Shown: positions 36,082 to 43,853 of the stretch, piece after piece
Layout of the letters: every line of letters starts with the position of its first letter
How positions within the stretch are numbered: the stretch's first letter is position 1
From: Defluviimonas salinarum
Lineage (GTDB): Bacteria; Pseudomonadota; Alphaproteobacteria; Rhodobacterales; Rhodobacteraceae
Reading direction: 5' to 3'
DNA length: 64,000 nt
Assembly (NCBI RefSeq): GCF_026013545.1
Contig: NZ_JAPDOG010000011.1
Coordinates: 1 to 64,000, forward strand
The notes under the pieces: model-generated
Database searches by the model: none
Told to the model about the DNA's origin: nothing
Seen by the model: the letters and a program-made list of their open reading frames with translations, nothing else
Position numbers and translations under genes: made by a program

Positions 36082-36569
36082 ACGTCGTGATTCCCGATAT
36101 CAATGACGCCCCAACCTTCCAGGCGGTCCTCGCGCCGCATCTTGCCCGGCTCAGGCTGGCGAAGACCTTCATGCAGGTCGACGCAAAATGGAGCGGCGGC
36201 GAGGCTCTCGAGTTCGCGCTCCTGCTCGAGGCGATGGCGGGGTTTCTCGATGGCGCGGCCGTCGAACGGATCGCCGAGGCCAGAAGCCGCCTCGATGCGC
36301 GGATCGGGGTTCCCCGGAAGGATCATGCCGCCGGGATCCGGGCGCGGAACGGGACCGGTTTCTGCGGTCTGGTGAATGGGATCACGGGCATCCTGCACGC
36401 GGGCGCGAAGACCAATTGCCAGGCCCGCTGGCGCGCCGAGGGCGTGGGGCCGTTTCTCGCCCTCGCCGAGGACCTCCGGCAGCGCTGTTTCGAGGGAGTT
36501 CCGGGAACCATCCGGGAGATCGAGGCCAGGCTCGAGGCGGCGCCGGATCCCGCTCCAGACTGTGCCTGA
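36078..36569 (+). CDS. Hypothetical protein coupled to phoH
   Basis: 163 residues, helical, with Cys residues at 95, 113, 135 and 162 approximately. No family recognised. Starts inside the phoH stop (ATGA), so translation is coupled and a role with PhoH is likely. Confidence 0.65.
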   Translation: MNVVIPDINDAPTFQAVLAPHLARLRLAKTFMQVDAKWSGGEALEFALLLEAMAGFLDGAAVERIAEARSRLDARIGVPRKDHAAGIRARNGTGFCGLVNGITGILHAGAKTNCQARWRAEGVGPFLALAEDLRQRCFEGVPGTIREIEARLEAAPDPAPDCA

Positions 36570-36589
36570 CATCCGCCGGGGTCCCGATA

Positions 36590-37435
36590 TCAAGGTTCCG
36601 GATGTTCACGAAGCGAGGGCTCGATTTCCGCAAGATGCGCGGCAATCTTGCGGGCATAGGCGCTGGCATCTGCAAAGTAGATGTCGCTGTCGCCAGGGCG
36701 GCACGCGGTGACTGCCTCGACATGTGCGCTCCGGCTTCCGTCGAGATGCAGCGCGAGACCGACATCGATGCTTCCGGAAACCAGCCGGTAGTCGGCCAGC
36801 AGGGCCTCGGCGGCCTTCCGCTGCATCCTTGGCCAGGTCGAATCCCCGGCCTCGAGCGCTGACCAGGGGTCGCGGGCCTGTCGGTTGCGATTTAAGGGGT
36901 CGAGCAGCAGGAGCGGCTCCGCCTCGCAGAAGCGGATCGGGGTTTCGGCCGCGATCTCACCGGCGACGACCAGGTAGCGCCGGCTGAATTCCAGCTCCAG
37001 GTTCGGCTGAACCAGGATGTCGTGGGTATAGGCATCCGCGCCGATCGCGGACCGGTGCTGATCGTAGCGGTCGCCGGCCTGGGTATAGCGGAGGCGGCCG
37101 GCCGGATCGCGCATGTTGCGCAGGATCGCGCCGCGCCCCATCCCGGAAAGGCGGTCCATCTCGCCCTGGACCCGGTGGCCCGCCACGATCCGGGCGTCGC
37201 CAAGCGCGGCCATGACCGCGGGCTCCGCATAGGTCGCGGCAACCGCCTCGATCCGGCACCGGAGAATCCGGTATCGGTCCCGACCCCAGAGCGGGTTCGA
37301 TCCGTCATGCGCCCGGCGCTCATCGAATAGCTCGAGCATCTCCCCCAGCTCCTGGCGCAGGGCTGCGTAGAGCATGGCGTCGGAAAGCCGGATATCCGGC
37401 TCGGTCTCGTTGCTGGAGAGGTAGTCGATCCGCAT
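36590..37435 (-). CDS. Hypothetical protein
   Basis: 281 residues, acidic and Arg-rich, no known domain, no membrane segment. Its upstream region has a plausible sigma-70 promoter (TTGCGA, N17, TACATT on the minus strand at 37507-37479), in which the TTGCGA box is itself part of a reverse TTGCGAAAA motif. Confidence 0.65.
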   Translation of the reverse strand: MRIDYLSSNETEPDIRLSDAMLYAALRQELGEMLELFDERRAHDGSNPLWGRDRYRILRCRIEAVAATYAEPAVMAALGDARIVAGHRVQGEMDRLSGMGRGAILRNMRDPAGRLRYTQAGDRYDQHRSAIGADAYTHDILVQPNLELEFSRRYLVVAGEIAAETPIRFCEAEPLLLLDPLNRNRQARDPWSALEAGDSTWPRMQRKAAEALLADYRLVSGSIDVGLALHLDGSRSAHVEAVTACRPGDSDIYFADASAYARKIAAHLAEIEPSLREHPEP

Positions 37436-37647
37436 CGGAAAGCCGCCATGCCGAAAACAGGTCCAGAATGGGATACCGGAATGTATATTGCAATACTGGT
37501 TTTCGCAATGCCGGAAGTCACCCGGATCCGGCTTGACTTCGCCGCGCCGGGCCGCATTGTAGGGACAGCGAAGATTGAAAGAGACCCCGCCCGTCGCGGC
37601 CCCGATATCGCCGGCCGCCTCAGGCGCGATGATCCTGGAGAATCTTC

Positions 37648-38187
37648 ATGACAAAGACCGTCTTTCTCGTTGGACAGCCCCTTCCCCTCGAACCCCGGAT
37701 CGCACTGGCCTCGGAAGGCTCGGGCTTGGGTGGCGTGCTCAACCTGCCTGCGGGCATGGTCATCATGCGCCTCGACAACCCCACGCCCGCAGAGATGAAG
37801 GCCTTCGCGGACAGAGCCATGATGCGGATCGGCCTTTTCCGGACCTTCCTGATCGTCAGCCCGGTCTTCGAGGGCTACAATTTCGACCTCCTCTGGTCCC
37901 CGGCGATCGCCAGGGCGACCGAGGAGCCCCCGGTGGGCGGGGTCGGCGAGAACGACCACCTTCTGCTCACCCTGATCCTCGTCGACGAGCGGCTCGTGGT
38001 ACGGGCGATCCGCCAGTCCACCATCTCGCCGGAGGCCGGGCGCCTCCTGCGCCGCGGCCAGCTCGAGCTTCTTACCAGCCGGATCCGGCCCGAGGAGGTC
38101 GAGGCGGAGATGACCGAGCTCTTCCGGAATCATCCGCGCGGCCTGCCGAACGAGGTCTTCGACGTGGCCTGCCCGCTCGGAAGCTGA
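37648..38187 (+). CDS. Hypothetical protein
   Basis: 179 residues, no recognised family. Alternating strands suggest an alpha/beta fold; the conserved-looking core is MMRIGLFRTFLIVSPVFEGYN. Start has a GGAGA site. TTGACT at 37529-37534 may be its -35 box, giving a leader of about 80 nt. Confidence 0.65.
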   Translation: MTKTVFLVGQPLPLEPRIALASEGSGLGGVLNLPAGMVIMRLDNPTPAEMKAFADRAMMRIGLFRTFLIVSPVFEGYNFDLLWSPAIARATEEPPVGGVGENDHLLLTLILVDERLVVRAIRQSTISPEAGRLLRRGQLELLTSRIRPEEVEAEMTELFRNHPRGLPNEVFDVACPLGS

Positions 38188-38202
38188 TTGCGACGTTTCC
38201 GG

Positions 38203-38225
38203 TTTTCGCAATTCTGCCCTAGCCT
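38203..38225 (+). promoter_or_regulatory. TTTTCGCA-N9-TAGCCT promoter
   Basis: TTTTCGCA, nine bases, TAGCCT, 25 bp before the 38251 start. Exact family spacing, preceded by CCGG as at several other sites. Confidence 0.6.
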
Positions 38226-38250
38226 GTCCTTCAAAGCGAAGGAGGCTCCC

Positions 38251-39006
38251 ATGCTGTTCAAGGGAAAAACCGAAAATACGTTCCGGAAACCCGAAACCGA
38301 AGAGGCCCGCACCGGCGCCAATGCCGCGCTCGTGCCCTCGGACGCCTACCTGCGCAACCGGGCGGAGGAGCTGCGCGATCGCTTCGGCGTTACGCGCGGC
38401 GGCGGCTGGCCGATCCTGGTCGCGATCGATATCGCCATTACCGACCAGGATCGCCTCGAGACCTTCCGGGACGAGGCCGCGCAATTGCCGGATCCCGGGG
38501 CCGGGATCGACGTCCGGCGCGCCTTGACCCTCGAGAAGGGACAGATGGCGAAGAATATGGCGCTTGTCGGGCTCCTGGCCTGCCCGGAAAGGGGCCTCGC
38601 GGAATACGGCATTTCCGGATCCGTCCAGGTTCTCGTCTCGCCGCTCAGCGACCACATCCGGGCCGGCAACGCCCGGCCGCGCGGCCTCGCCGGCCCCGGT
38701 TCCGACGCGATCCGGGTCGAGATCCTGGCCGAGATCGACCGTCCCGAGATGCTCCTCGCCGGTGCGATCCGCGACCGGGATGGCCGACAGCCCCCCGTGG
38801 CCAGCCTCGAGGCCGGGCTTGCCGGCGTCCTGCTGCTGGGCAGGATCGCCCCGGAAACCGGCATGAAGGTGCTCGGTATCACCGAGGCGACCCGGACCCC
38901 GGTCACCGATCACCTGCGGGCGCGGGCCGCACGCATGGTTCTCGCGGAGAAGCCGCGGGCCGTGCGCGAACCGGAGCGCGATTGCGGCTACGAGATGGCT
39001 ATGTAG
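38251..39006 (+). CDS. Hypothetical protein
   Basis: 251 residues with an AAGGAGG ribosome-binding site. No family recognised. Basic, Lys/Glu-rich N-terminus followed by an alpha/beta region. Promoter of the TTTTC family directly upstream; convergent with a minus-strand pair. Confidence 0.65.
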   Translation: MLFKGKTENTFRKPETEEARTGANAALVPSDAYLRNRAEELRDRFGVTRGGGWPILVAIDIAITDQDRLETFRDEAAQLPDPGAGIDVRRALTLEKGQMAKNMALVGLLACPERGLAEYGISGSVQVLVSPLSDHIRAGNARPRGLAGPGSDAIRVEILAEIDRPEMLLAGAIRDRDGRQPPVASLEAGLAGVLLLGRIAPETGMKVLGITEATRTPVTDHLRARAARMVLAEKPRAVREPERDCGYEMAM

Positions 39007-39034
39007 CGGGAGCGGCCGGCAATCCGGAAACGGA

Positions 39035-39151
39035 CTACCGGCTCTCCCACCAGGCCGCGGCGCCCACGAGGAGGATCGAAGCGACCCCGCCCGGCCAGCC
39101 GAAGACCTGCCAGGCGGAGCTGACCACCGTGAGGGCGATACCGATCTTCAT
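39035..39151 (-). CDS. Tiny single-pass membrane protein (38 aa)
   Basis: 38 residues almost wholly hydrophobic (IALTVVSSAWQVFGWPGG, then ILLVGAAAWW), consistent with one membrane helix or a hairpin. Its ATG overlaps the stop of the upstream gene (ATGA), so translation is coupled. Coupling supports reality, but there is no homology evidence. Confidence 0.45.
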   Translation of the reverse strand: MKIGIALTVVSSAWQVFGWPGGVASILLVGAAAWWESR

Positions 39152-39642
39152 GAAAAGCGCGGCCTTCCGGGAAACGGGATGACGCCGCATTCCGCCAGCG
39201 CGCGGCGCGCAACGCCGCTGCCCGCACGGGCCGCGTCGACGAGACGGGCCGGATCGGCGGCCTTGCTGCCGCAGGCGGCGACGAGGACGTCGCGCATGTG
39301 GCAAAAGCCACAGGCCTGCTCGGGCAGGCCGGCCGCCTCGTAGCTGGCCTGCCCGAGGCCGCAATAGTGACGCAGCGAGCCGCCGGTGCGCCGCAGGCGG
39401 TCCTCGAAGAGCGAGACCGCGAGCAGGCATTCATCAGCGAGATGGCGCAGCTCAGGCGGCCGCGCCGCCGCATCGAAGGCGCGCAAGATCCGAAGAGTAA
39501 GACGGTCCGGGTTCAGCGGCGCGGCCATGAAGCGCGCGACCGTGACGGAGAGGTAGTGCTCGAGATGCGCGGTCAGCGGAATGCCGGCTCCGGTCATTCC
39601 GTGGCGGACGAGATCGGATGCGGCGCAGACCAGGTGATCCAT
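39148..39642 (-). CDS. Cys/His-containing hypothetical protein
   Basis: 164 residues, mainly helical, with Cys-His clusters (HYCGLG, ACGFCHMRD) that could bind metal. No family recognised. Preceded by a good promoter on the minus strand (TTGACA, 17-18 bp, AATACT region) whose spacer contains TGCGAAAAACCG. Followed by the coupled tiny membrane protein. Confidence 0.62.
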   Translation of the reverse strand: MDHLVCAASDLVRHGMTGAGIPLTAHLEHYLSVTVARFMAAPLNPDRLTLRILRAFDAAARPPELRHLADECLLAVSLFEDRLRRTGGSLRHYCGLGQASYEAAGLPEQACGFCHMRDVLVAACGSKAADPARLVDAARAGSGVARRALAECGVIPFPGRPRFS

Positions 39643-39699
39643 ACGGACCTCCGGAACGGGGTGGCTCTCCGGAGTATTGTCTCACGGTTTTTCGCATTG

Positions 39700-40548
39700 T
39701 CAAAACAGGATCTCATCGAGTTTGCGGGCGATCGCCCCGAAATCCACACCCTCGTAGAAGCCGGAAGTCGAAAAGCCGTTCAGCTCGACGAGCCGCGGCG
39801 CCCCGGCCTCGTCGAGGACGAAATCCGCGACGACCGGGTTTTCCCAGCCCTCCATGGCGCGCGCCACCCGGACAGCGAGGTCCCGGATCGCGGCGGGGCA
39901 GGGCGGCGCGGGCTCGCTCACCAGGAAGCCGTAGGGCGCATGGGTCAGGGTTTCGCCATCGGCAAGCCAGAAGCGGTATTCATGCGGCGCGATTTTCCGC
40001 GCCCGATCGATGGCGACCAGGAGATCGCCGTGGAGATGGTGGATCTGGCGGATCGCGGAGATCTCCTCTGCGAGATCGCAGGTCCGGACCGGGGTTCCGG
40101 CAAACTCCTTCATCGGGCTGTCCGGGCGGATGAAGAGTTCCGGCCCGAAGAGCCTTTCGATCTGGGCGGTTCGTCCGGGAACCTGGCCGAGCGAAATCAG
40201 CACAAAGCTGCTATTCAGGAGCCATTCCTCCGGCATCAACCCGGAAAACTTGTGCAATTGCAACCTTTCCTCGCGCAGGAACACACCCCGGTCGAGATGG
40301 CCGCAATGGCGGCGGATATGGCCCGCCACCTCGAGCGAGACGAAACAGGCGACCCGACGGCCGGTCATCGGCTCCATCGGCGAGCGCGGCCCGAGCCTGT
40401 GGTCGAGGTCAGCGAGGATCCGCTTCCAGTCCTGCCCGGAGGAGAAGCGCACGACCTCGTGGCCAGCGGCCACGACGGCGGGTTCCGGGTCGAGACCGCG
40501 CAGGAGTTCCTCCTGCATGATCAGCGTCACGGGGCCTCGGTTCGGCAT
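39700..40548 (-). CDS. ATP-grasp protein of the R2K/DUF4343 type
   Basis: 282 residues from ATG 40548 (GGAAGG site). ATP-grasp features: FIRPDSPMKEFAG (nucleotide-binding lysine segment), YRFWLADGE, and the metal-binding block VVADFVLDEAGAPRLVELNG. The R2K clade has been linked to peptide-tagging or protein-modification ligase activity, often in Ter-type and phage gene neighbourhoods. Here it is flanked by small Cys-rich proteins. Substrate unknown. Confidence 0.72.
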   Translation of the reverse strand: MPNRGPVTLIMQEELLRGLDPEPAVVAAGHEVVRFSSGQDWKRILADLDHRLGPRSPMEPMTGRRVACFVSLEVAGHIRRHCGHLDRGVFLREERLQLHKFSGLMPEEWLLNSSFVLISLGQVPGRTAQIERLFGPELFIRPDSPMKEFAGTPVRTCDLAEEISAIRQIHHLHGDLLVAIDRARKIAPHEYRFWLADGETLTHAPYGFLVSEPAPPCPAAIRDLAVRVARAMEGWENPVVADFVLDEAGAPRLVELNGFSTSGFYEGVDFGAIARKLDEILF

Positions 40549-40776
40549 GGCATGTCCTTCCATCAGGATATTCGTCGGCGATCACGACCCGTCGATCAGG
40601 AGAGACCATGGCCTCCCGCACAGGCGTCGGCCAGAACCGGACAAGGGGTCGCCTTGAGCTTCGTCACGAATGCGAATATACTTGATGTGATAGTTTTTCG
40701 GAAGGCAGATCGACCGATATCAGAGCCGGACGGAACGTCTCTCGACAGTTCGCCCGGCGCCCGAAAGGAGACACCC

Positions 40777-41010
40777 ATGGGATGCAAGACCTGCAACGAC
40801 CGCGGCATCGTCCTGCGCAGCCCCGGCCTGCACGGGGGATCGCCCGCGCCCTGCCCGGACTGCCGCATGCGGCCCGGAAGCACGGAGGAGACGGTCCTCC
40901 CTGACGAGGCCTTCAAGGCCCTCCGGGACGCCGTCGATGCGCCGGGCCAGGCCATCGACGGCCTGGCCGAGATCATGAAAAGCGCCGATGCCACCTTCTC
41001 GCCCGACTGA
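40777..41010 (+). CDS. Small zinc-ribbon protein
   Basis: 77 residues. CKTCNDRGIVL and CPDCRM form a DnaJ-like two-pair zinc ribbon at the N-terminus, followed by an acidic helical tail. AAAGGAG ribosome-binding site. Ends before a strong convergent hairpin. Confidence 0.65.
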   Translation: MGCKTCNDRGIVLRSPGLHGGSPAPCPDCRMRPGSTEETVLPDEAFKALRDAVDAPGQAIDGLAEIMKSADATFSPD

Positions 41011-41046
41011 TGCCGGATCCTGCAGCGCAGGCCCTCGCGGGGTTGC

Positions 41047-41077
41047 GGCCTGGAGAGGATAGAAGTCTCTCCAGGCC
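41047..41077. terminator. Bidirectional hairpin terminator
   Basis: GGCCTGGAGAG / CTCTCCAGGCC, 11-bp stems with a 9-nt loop, between the convergent 40777 and 41090 genes. Confidence 0.65.
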
Positions 41078-41089
41078 CAAAACCCGGGA

Positions 41090-41980
41090 TCAGGCGAATG
41101 CCGGGGCCTCCTCCGCAAGCGCGGGCCAGGGCGCTGCGCTGTCGAGGACGCGCAGCGGGTCGAAGCGGGTGGCCTCTCCGGGATAGCCGCGCATGTTCGA
41201 CAGGAAGGCCACCGGCCCCTCCGCGCCCTCGAGACGCACCTCCTCGGCATCGTGGGAATGGCCGTGGATCCAGGCGTCGATCCGGAACGCACCGACCGTG
41301 TGCCAGAGATCGGAGGCATAAGCCCCGTCAACCGGATTTCGCCGGTCCTGGCGGTGGCGGGCCAAGGCCTGACGCACCGGCAGGTGATGGGTCATGACGA
41401 GCGTCCGGCCATCGAAGGGCTCTGCAAGGCGGTCGAGGATATAGGCCTTGTCGGCACTGTGCATCGCAATCGTGTCGGCCGGGATCATCTTGCGATAGAC
41501 ACGTTTTGCCTCGTCGAACCACTTGATCTGATCGTAGTCGTTCATCTCGGCTCCGATCGCGATCTGTGCGCCGCTCGCGAATTCCGGGTGAAGCCGCATA
41601 TCGGTCCAAAGGGTCGCGCCGATTACCCTTGTGTCGCCGATGACCCGCAGGCCGCGGCGCAGGACATCGATATCGACCCCCAGGGCGCGCGCATCGGCGA
41701 TGCGGGTGCGCTCCTCGGCCTCGTGCTTCTGGTAGCGCTTGGCGCCGTAGGGTTCATGGTTTCCGGGTACGGCAAGAACCGGTACGCGCCAGAGATCCCA
41801 GATGCAGATCATCTGGCTGACATGCCGTCCCCTGGTGTCGATGTCTCCGGGAAGGAGGATCGCGTCGATCTCCTCGCGCGCCGGCGCGCCCGGCGTGGCG
41901 CCGGGCTGGCAACCCGGAACCGGGATCTCGAAGGGGGCGAACTCGCAGTGGAGATCACTCCAGAACAGGAAGCGTGCCAT
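41090..41980 (-). CDS. Calcineurin-like metallophosphoesterase
   Basis: 296 residues. Motifs: FWSDLHCEF (DxH), LLPGDIDTRG (GD), VPGNHEPYG (GNHE), TLVMTHHLP and WIHGHSHD (GHxH). All metal ligands of a two-metal phosphoesterase are present. No signal peptide. Eight bp after the HD gene's stop on the same strand, so the two form an operon for phosphate-ester hydrolysis. Confidence 0.82.
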   Translation of the reverse strand: MARFLFWSDLHCEFAPFEIPVPGCQPGATPGAPAREEIDAILLPGDIDTRGRHVSQMICIWDLWRVPVLAVPGNHEPYGAKRYQKHEAEERTRIADARALGVDIDVLRRGLRVIGDTRVIGATLWTDMRLHPEFASGAQIAIGAEMNDYDQIKWFDEAKRVYRKMIPADTIAMHSADKAYILDRLAEPFDGRTLVMTHHLPVRQALARHRQDRRNPVDGAYASDLWHTVGAFRIDAWIHGHSHDAEEVRLEGAEGPVAFLSNMRGYPGEATRFDPLRVLDSAAPWPALAEEAPAFA

Positions 41981-41988
41981 CTAAAACC

Positions 41989-42588
41989 TCAGAAGTCCGG
42001 GGAGGAGGGGCAGGGGGCGCGCAGGTCGCGTGCCGCCGCGCGGATGCCCTCGGCGATCGCGGCGAACCATTCGCGCTCGCGGGGGCTGTCGATCCCGGGA
42101 ATGCCATCCCGGATCCGGACCTCGAGCCGGTCGAGATGAGCGGCGGAGCGGTCCGCGAAGGCGGAGCCGTCCCATCCGTGGAGCAGCCGCGCCTCCTCGG
42201 CCAGGAGGCGGGTATTCTCGCGCCGCACCTCCGGGAACATGAAATCCGCAAGGTCGAGAAGGATGATCCGGTTGTCGCGACCCGGGACGTGATCGATGGT
42301 TGCCCGGATCATCGCCTCCGCCTCGGGGTCCGGGGTGTCGAGACGTTTCCGGAGCCAGAGGGCGGAGCGCAGCTCGACATCGGGGCCGCCATCATGGACC
42401 ACGTCATGGGTGAGGATCGCCCGGTCGAGATGGCGATCGTAGGAAAAACCGAAGGTCTCCGCGGCATGGCGATACATCGCCAGGGGATGGGCAAAGGCGT
42501 GGTAGCGCCGATGCGTGTCGGCCTCATGTGCCGCCCGCGCGGCGCCCCAGAGGTCGCCGCCTTCAAGTCTGGTCCAGCCGGCCTCCAT
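41989..42588 (-). CDS. HD-superfamily phosphohydrolase
   Basis: 199 residues. RRYHAFAHPLAMYRH supplies the first histidines and ILTHDVVHDGG the HD pair, matching the group of predicted metal-dependent HD phosphohydrolases (the RYHN-type). ATG 42588 has a GGAGG site; the longer frame upstream crosses the promoter. Operon with the downstream phosphoesterase. Confidence 0.72.
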   Translation of the reverse strand: MEAGWTRLEGGDLWGAARAAHEADTHRRYHAFAHPLAMYRHAAETFGFSYDRHLDRAILTHDVVHDGGPDVELRSALWLRKRLDTPDPEAEAMIRATIDHVPGRDNRIILLDLADFMFPEVRRENTRLLAEEARLLHGWDGSAFADRSAAHLDRLEVRIRDGIPGIDSPREREWFAAIAEGIRAAARDLRAPCPSSPDF

Positions 42589-42615
42589 GGGACACCTCCG
42601 CTTGTCTTCGATTGA

Positions 42616-42637
42616 AGGATAGGCAGTTATGAGAAAA
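42616..42637 (-). promoter_or_regulatory. TTTTCTCA-N8-TATCCT promoter
   Basis: Minus strand: TTTTCTCA (42637-42630), eight bases, TATCCT (42621-42616), 28 bp before the HD gene. Confidence 0.5.
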
Positions 42638-42675
42638 TTCAAATGCGTTTCTTTTTTCACACAGTCGAATATCGT

Positions 42676-42698
42676 TTTTCTTAATCATGTGCTACCTG
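42676..42698 (+). promoter_or_regulatory. TTTTCTTA-N9-TACCTG promoter
   Basis: TTTTCTTA, nine bases, TACCTG, 35 bp before the 42733 start. A weaker member, divergent to the HD-gene promoter. Confidence 0.4.
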
Positions 42699-42732
42699 GG
42701 GATGGAGGTGAGCAGAAAGGAGAAGACAAACC

Positions 42733-42945
42733 ATGATATCGCTCCACACGAGGGGGCTCGACCCCGACCGCGCGGCCCGGATGGCGGCGGCGCTCAGGGA
42801 GATGAGCCTCGGCGATCCCGTCGAGACCCGCGGTGTCTCGGTACTTGCCGGCCTGATGTCGGCGAAGTTCGAGGCGGTCCAGGCGGCGGCAGACTTCCAG
42901 ACCGTCCAGCTCGAAGCCGAGGACGATTCCCCGCGGATGAACTGA
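42733..42945 (+). CDS. Small hypothetical protein (70 aa)
   Basis: 70 residues, helical, acidic, no family recognised. Good AAAGGAG site and its own upstream promoter. Convergent with 42953-43234. Confidence 0.55.
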   Translation: MISLHTRGLDPDRAARMAAALREMSLGDPVETRGVSVLAGLMSAKFEAVQAAADFQTVQLEAEDDSPRMN

Positions 42946-42952
42946 TCCGCGA

Positions 42953-43234
42953 TCAGGCCCAGACCGGCAGGATCTCGGCGACAAGACCACGCGAGGCGGG
43001 GTCGGAGACGAAGATGAACAACCGCATCGAGTCCCGCAGATCCGCCTCCGCCTCGCGATCGACCTGGATGCCCTCTCCCGGGCGGTCGATGAACTCCATC
43101 CGGACGGCGTCCTCGTCGACCCGGACATCCGCCCTCAGGTGGACCGGGAAGCCGCCCTCCGGAATATCCTCGGGCAGCACGATCACGTAGGAAATCGTAT
43201 CGCGGCGAAAGACCGCGCAGTGAGGCATCCGCAT
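42953..43234 (-). CDS. Small hypothetical protein (93 aa)
   Basis: 93 residues, acidic, strand-rich (YVIVLPEDIPEGGFPVHL). Two adjacent ATGs at 43234 and 43228; CCGGAG precedes the first. No family recognised. Confidence 0.55.
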   Translation of the reverse strand: MRMPHCAVFRRDTISYVIVLPEDIPEGGFPVHLRADVRVDEDAVRMEFIDRPGEGIQVDREAEADLRDSMRLFIFVSDPASRGLVAEILPVWA

Positions 43235-43310
43235 GGCGGGTCTCCGGTTTTGGCCGCCTGGCATCCTGCGCGGGTCCGGGACGGCGGGATTGGCATTCGC
43301 GGGGCGCGCC

Positions 43311-43577
43311 TTACGCGGCCTGCAACTCCCGCATCATCATCTCGACGCCGGCCGTGGTGATGCGCCAGGTCGAGGCCTTGCCGACCTTGACCGGGGTGCG
43401 CTCCGCGAGCCCGGCCTTTCCGAGCGCCTTCAGGGGCGTGATCGCCCATTCCTCGCGACCCCATTGCGAGGTCGCGAGATCGGCGAATTGCGGGACCGCG
43501 AGGCGGGCATCCGGGGCGACGGTCTCCATCAGGCGCTGGAGGACGGCAAGCTGGATCGGGGAAATGCGTTTGGTCAC
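43311..43577 (-). CDS. Small winged-helix-like protein (88 aa)
   Basis: 88 residues from a GTG start with a GGAGAG site. The pattern of helices followed by KASTWRITTAGVEMM resembles a winged helix, in which a basic turn precedes the wing. DNA binding is inference. TTTTCGCATTATCAT lies upstream on the minus strand but with different spacing from the promoter family. Confidence 0.5.
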   Translation of the reverse strand: MTKRISPIQLAVLQRLMETVAPDARLAVPQFADLATSQWGREEWAITPLKALGKAGLAERTPVKVGKASTWRITTAGVEMMMRELQAA

Positions 43578-43773
43578 GTGATCTGCTCTCCAAAAGTCGT
43601 TGACCGGAAGATCCGGAGACGCTGCCCGGACTTCGAGGTGTCCCGGATGATAATGCGAAAATCATTCTTCGGAAAGATGGTTCTTGTTCCCTGCTGTGGA
43701 CAGCGGCGATGCCGGTGGCGATTTCTTCCCGCCCGCCGCAAGGGTGGCCTGGCCGCCACCCCCGGCGTCCCTT

Positions 43774-43823
43774 CATCAAAACGCCCGGGAGACCCCGTCC
43801 TTCAGGTCGGGGAAGATGTTAAC
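43774..43823 (+). repeat. Right-end-like remnant of a TnpB-type element
   Basis: CATCAAAACGCCCGGGAGAC followed by the CCCCG...CGGGG hairpin and GAAGATGTTAAC. The left half matches 24548 and the right half matches 80-116, linking all copies to one element family. Confidence 0.55.
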
Positions 43824-43853
43824 CCGGAACCAGACGAGGCGCCTGTGTCCTGA

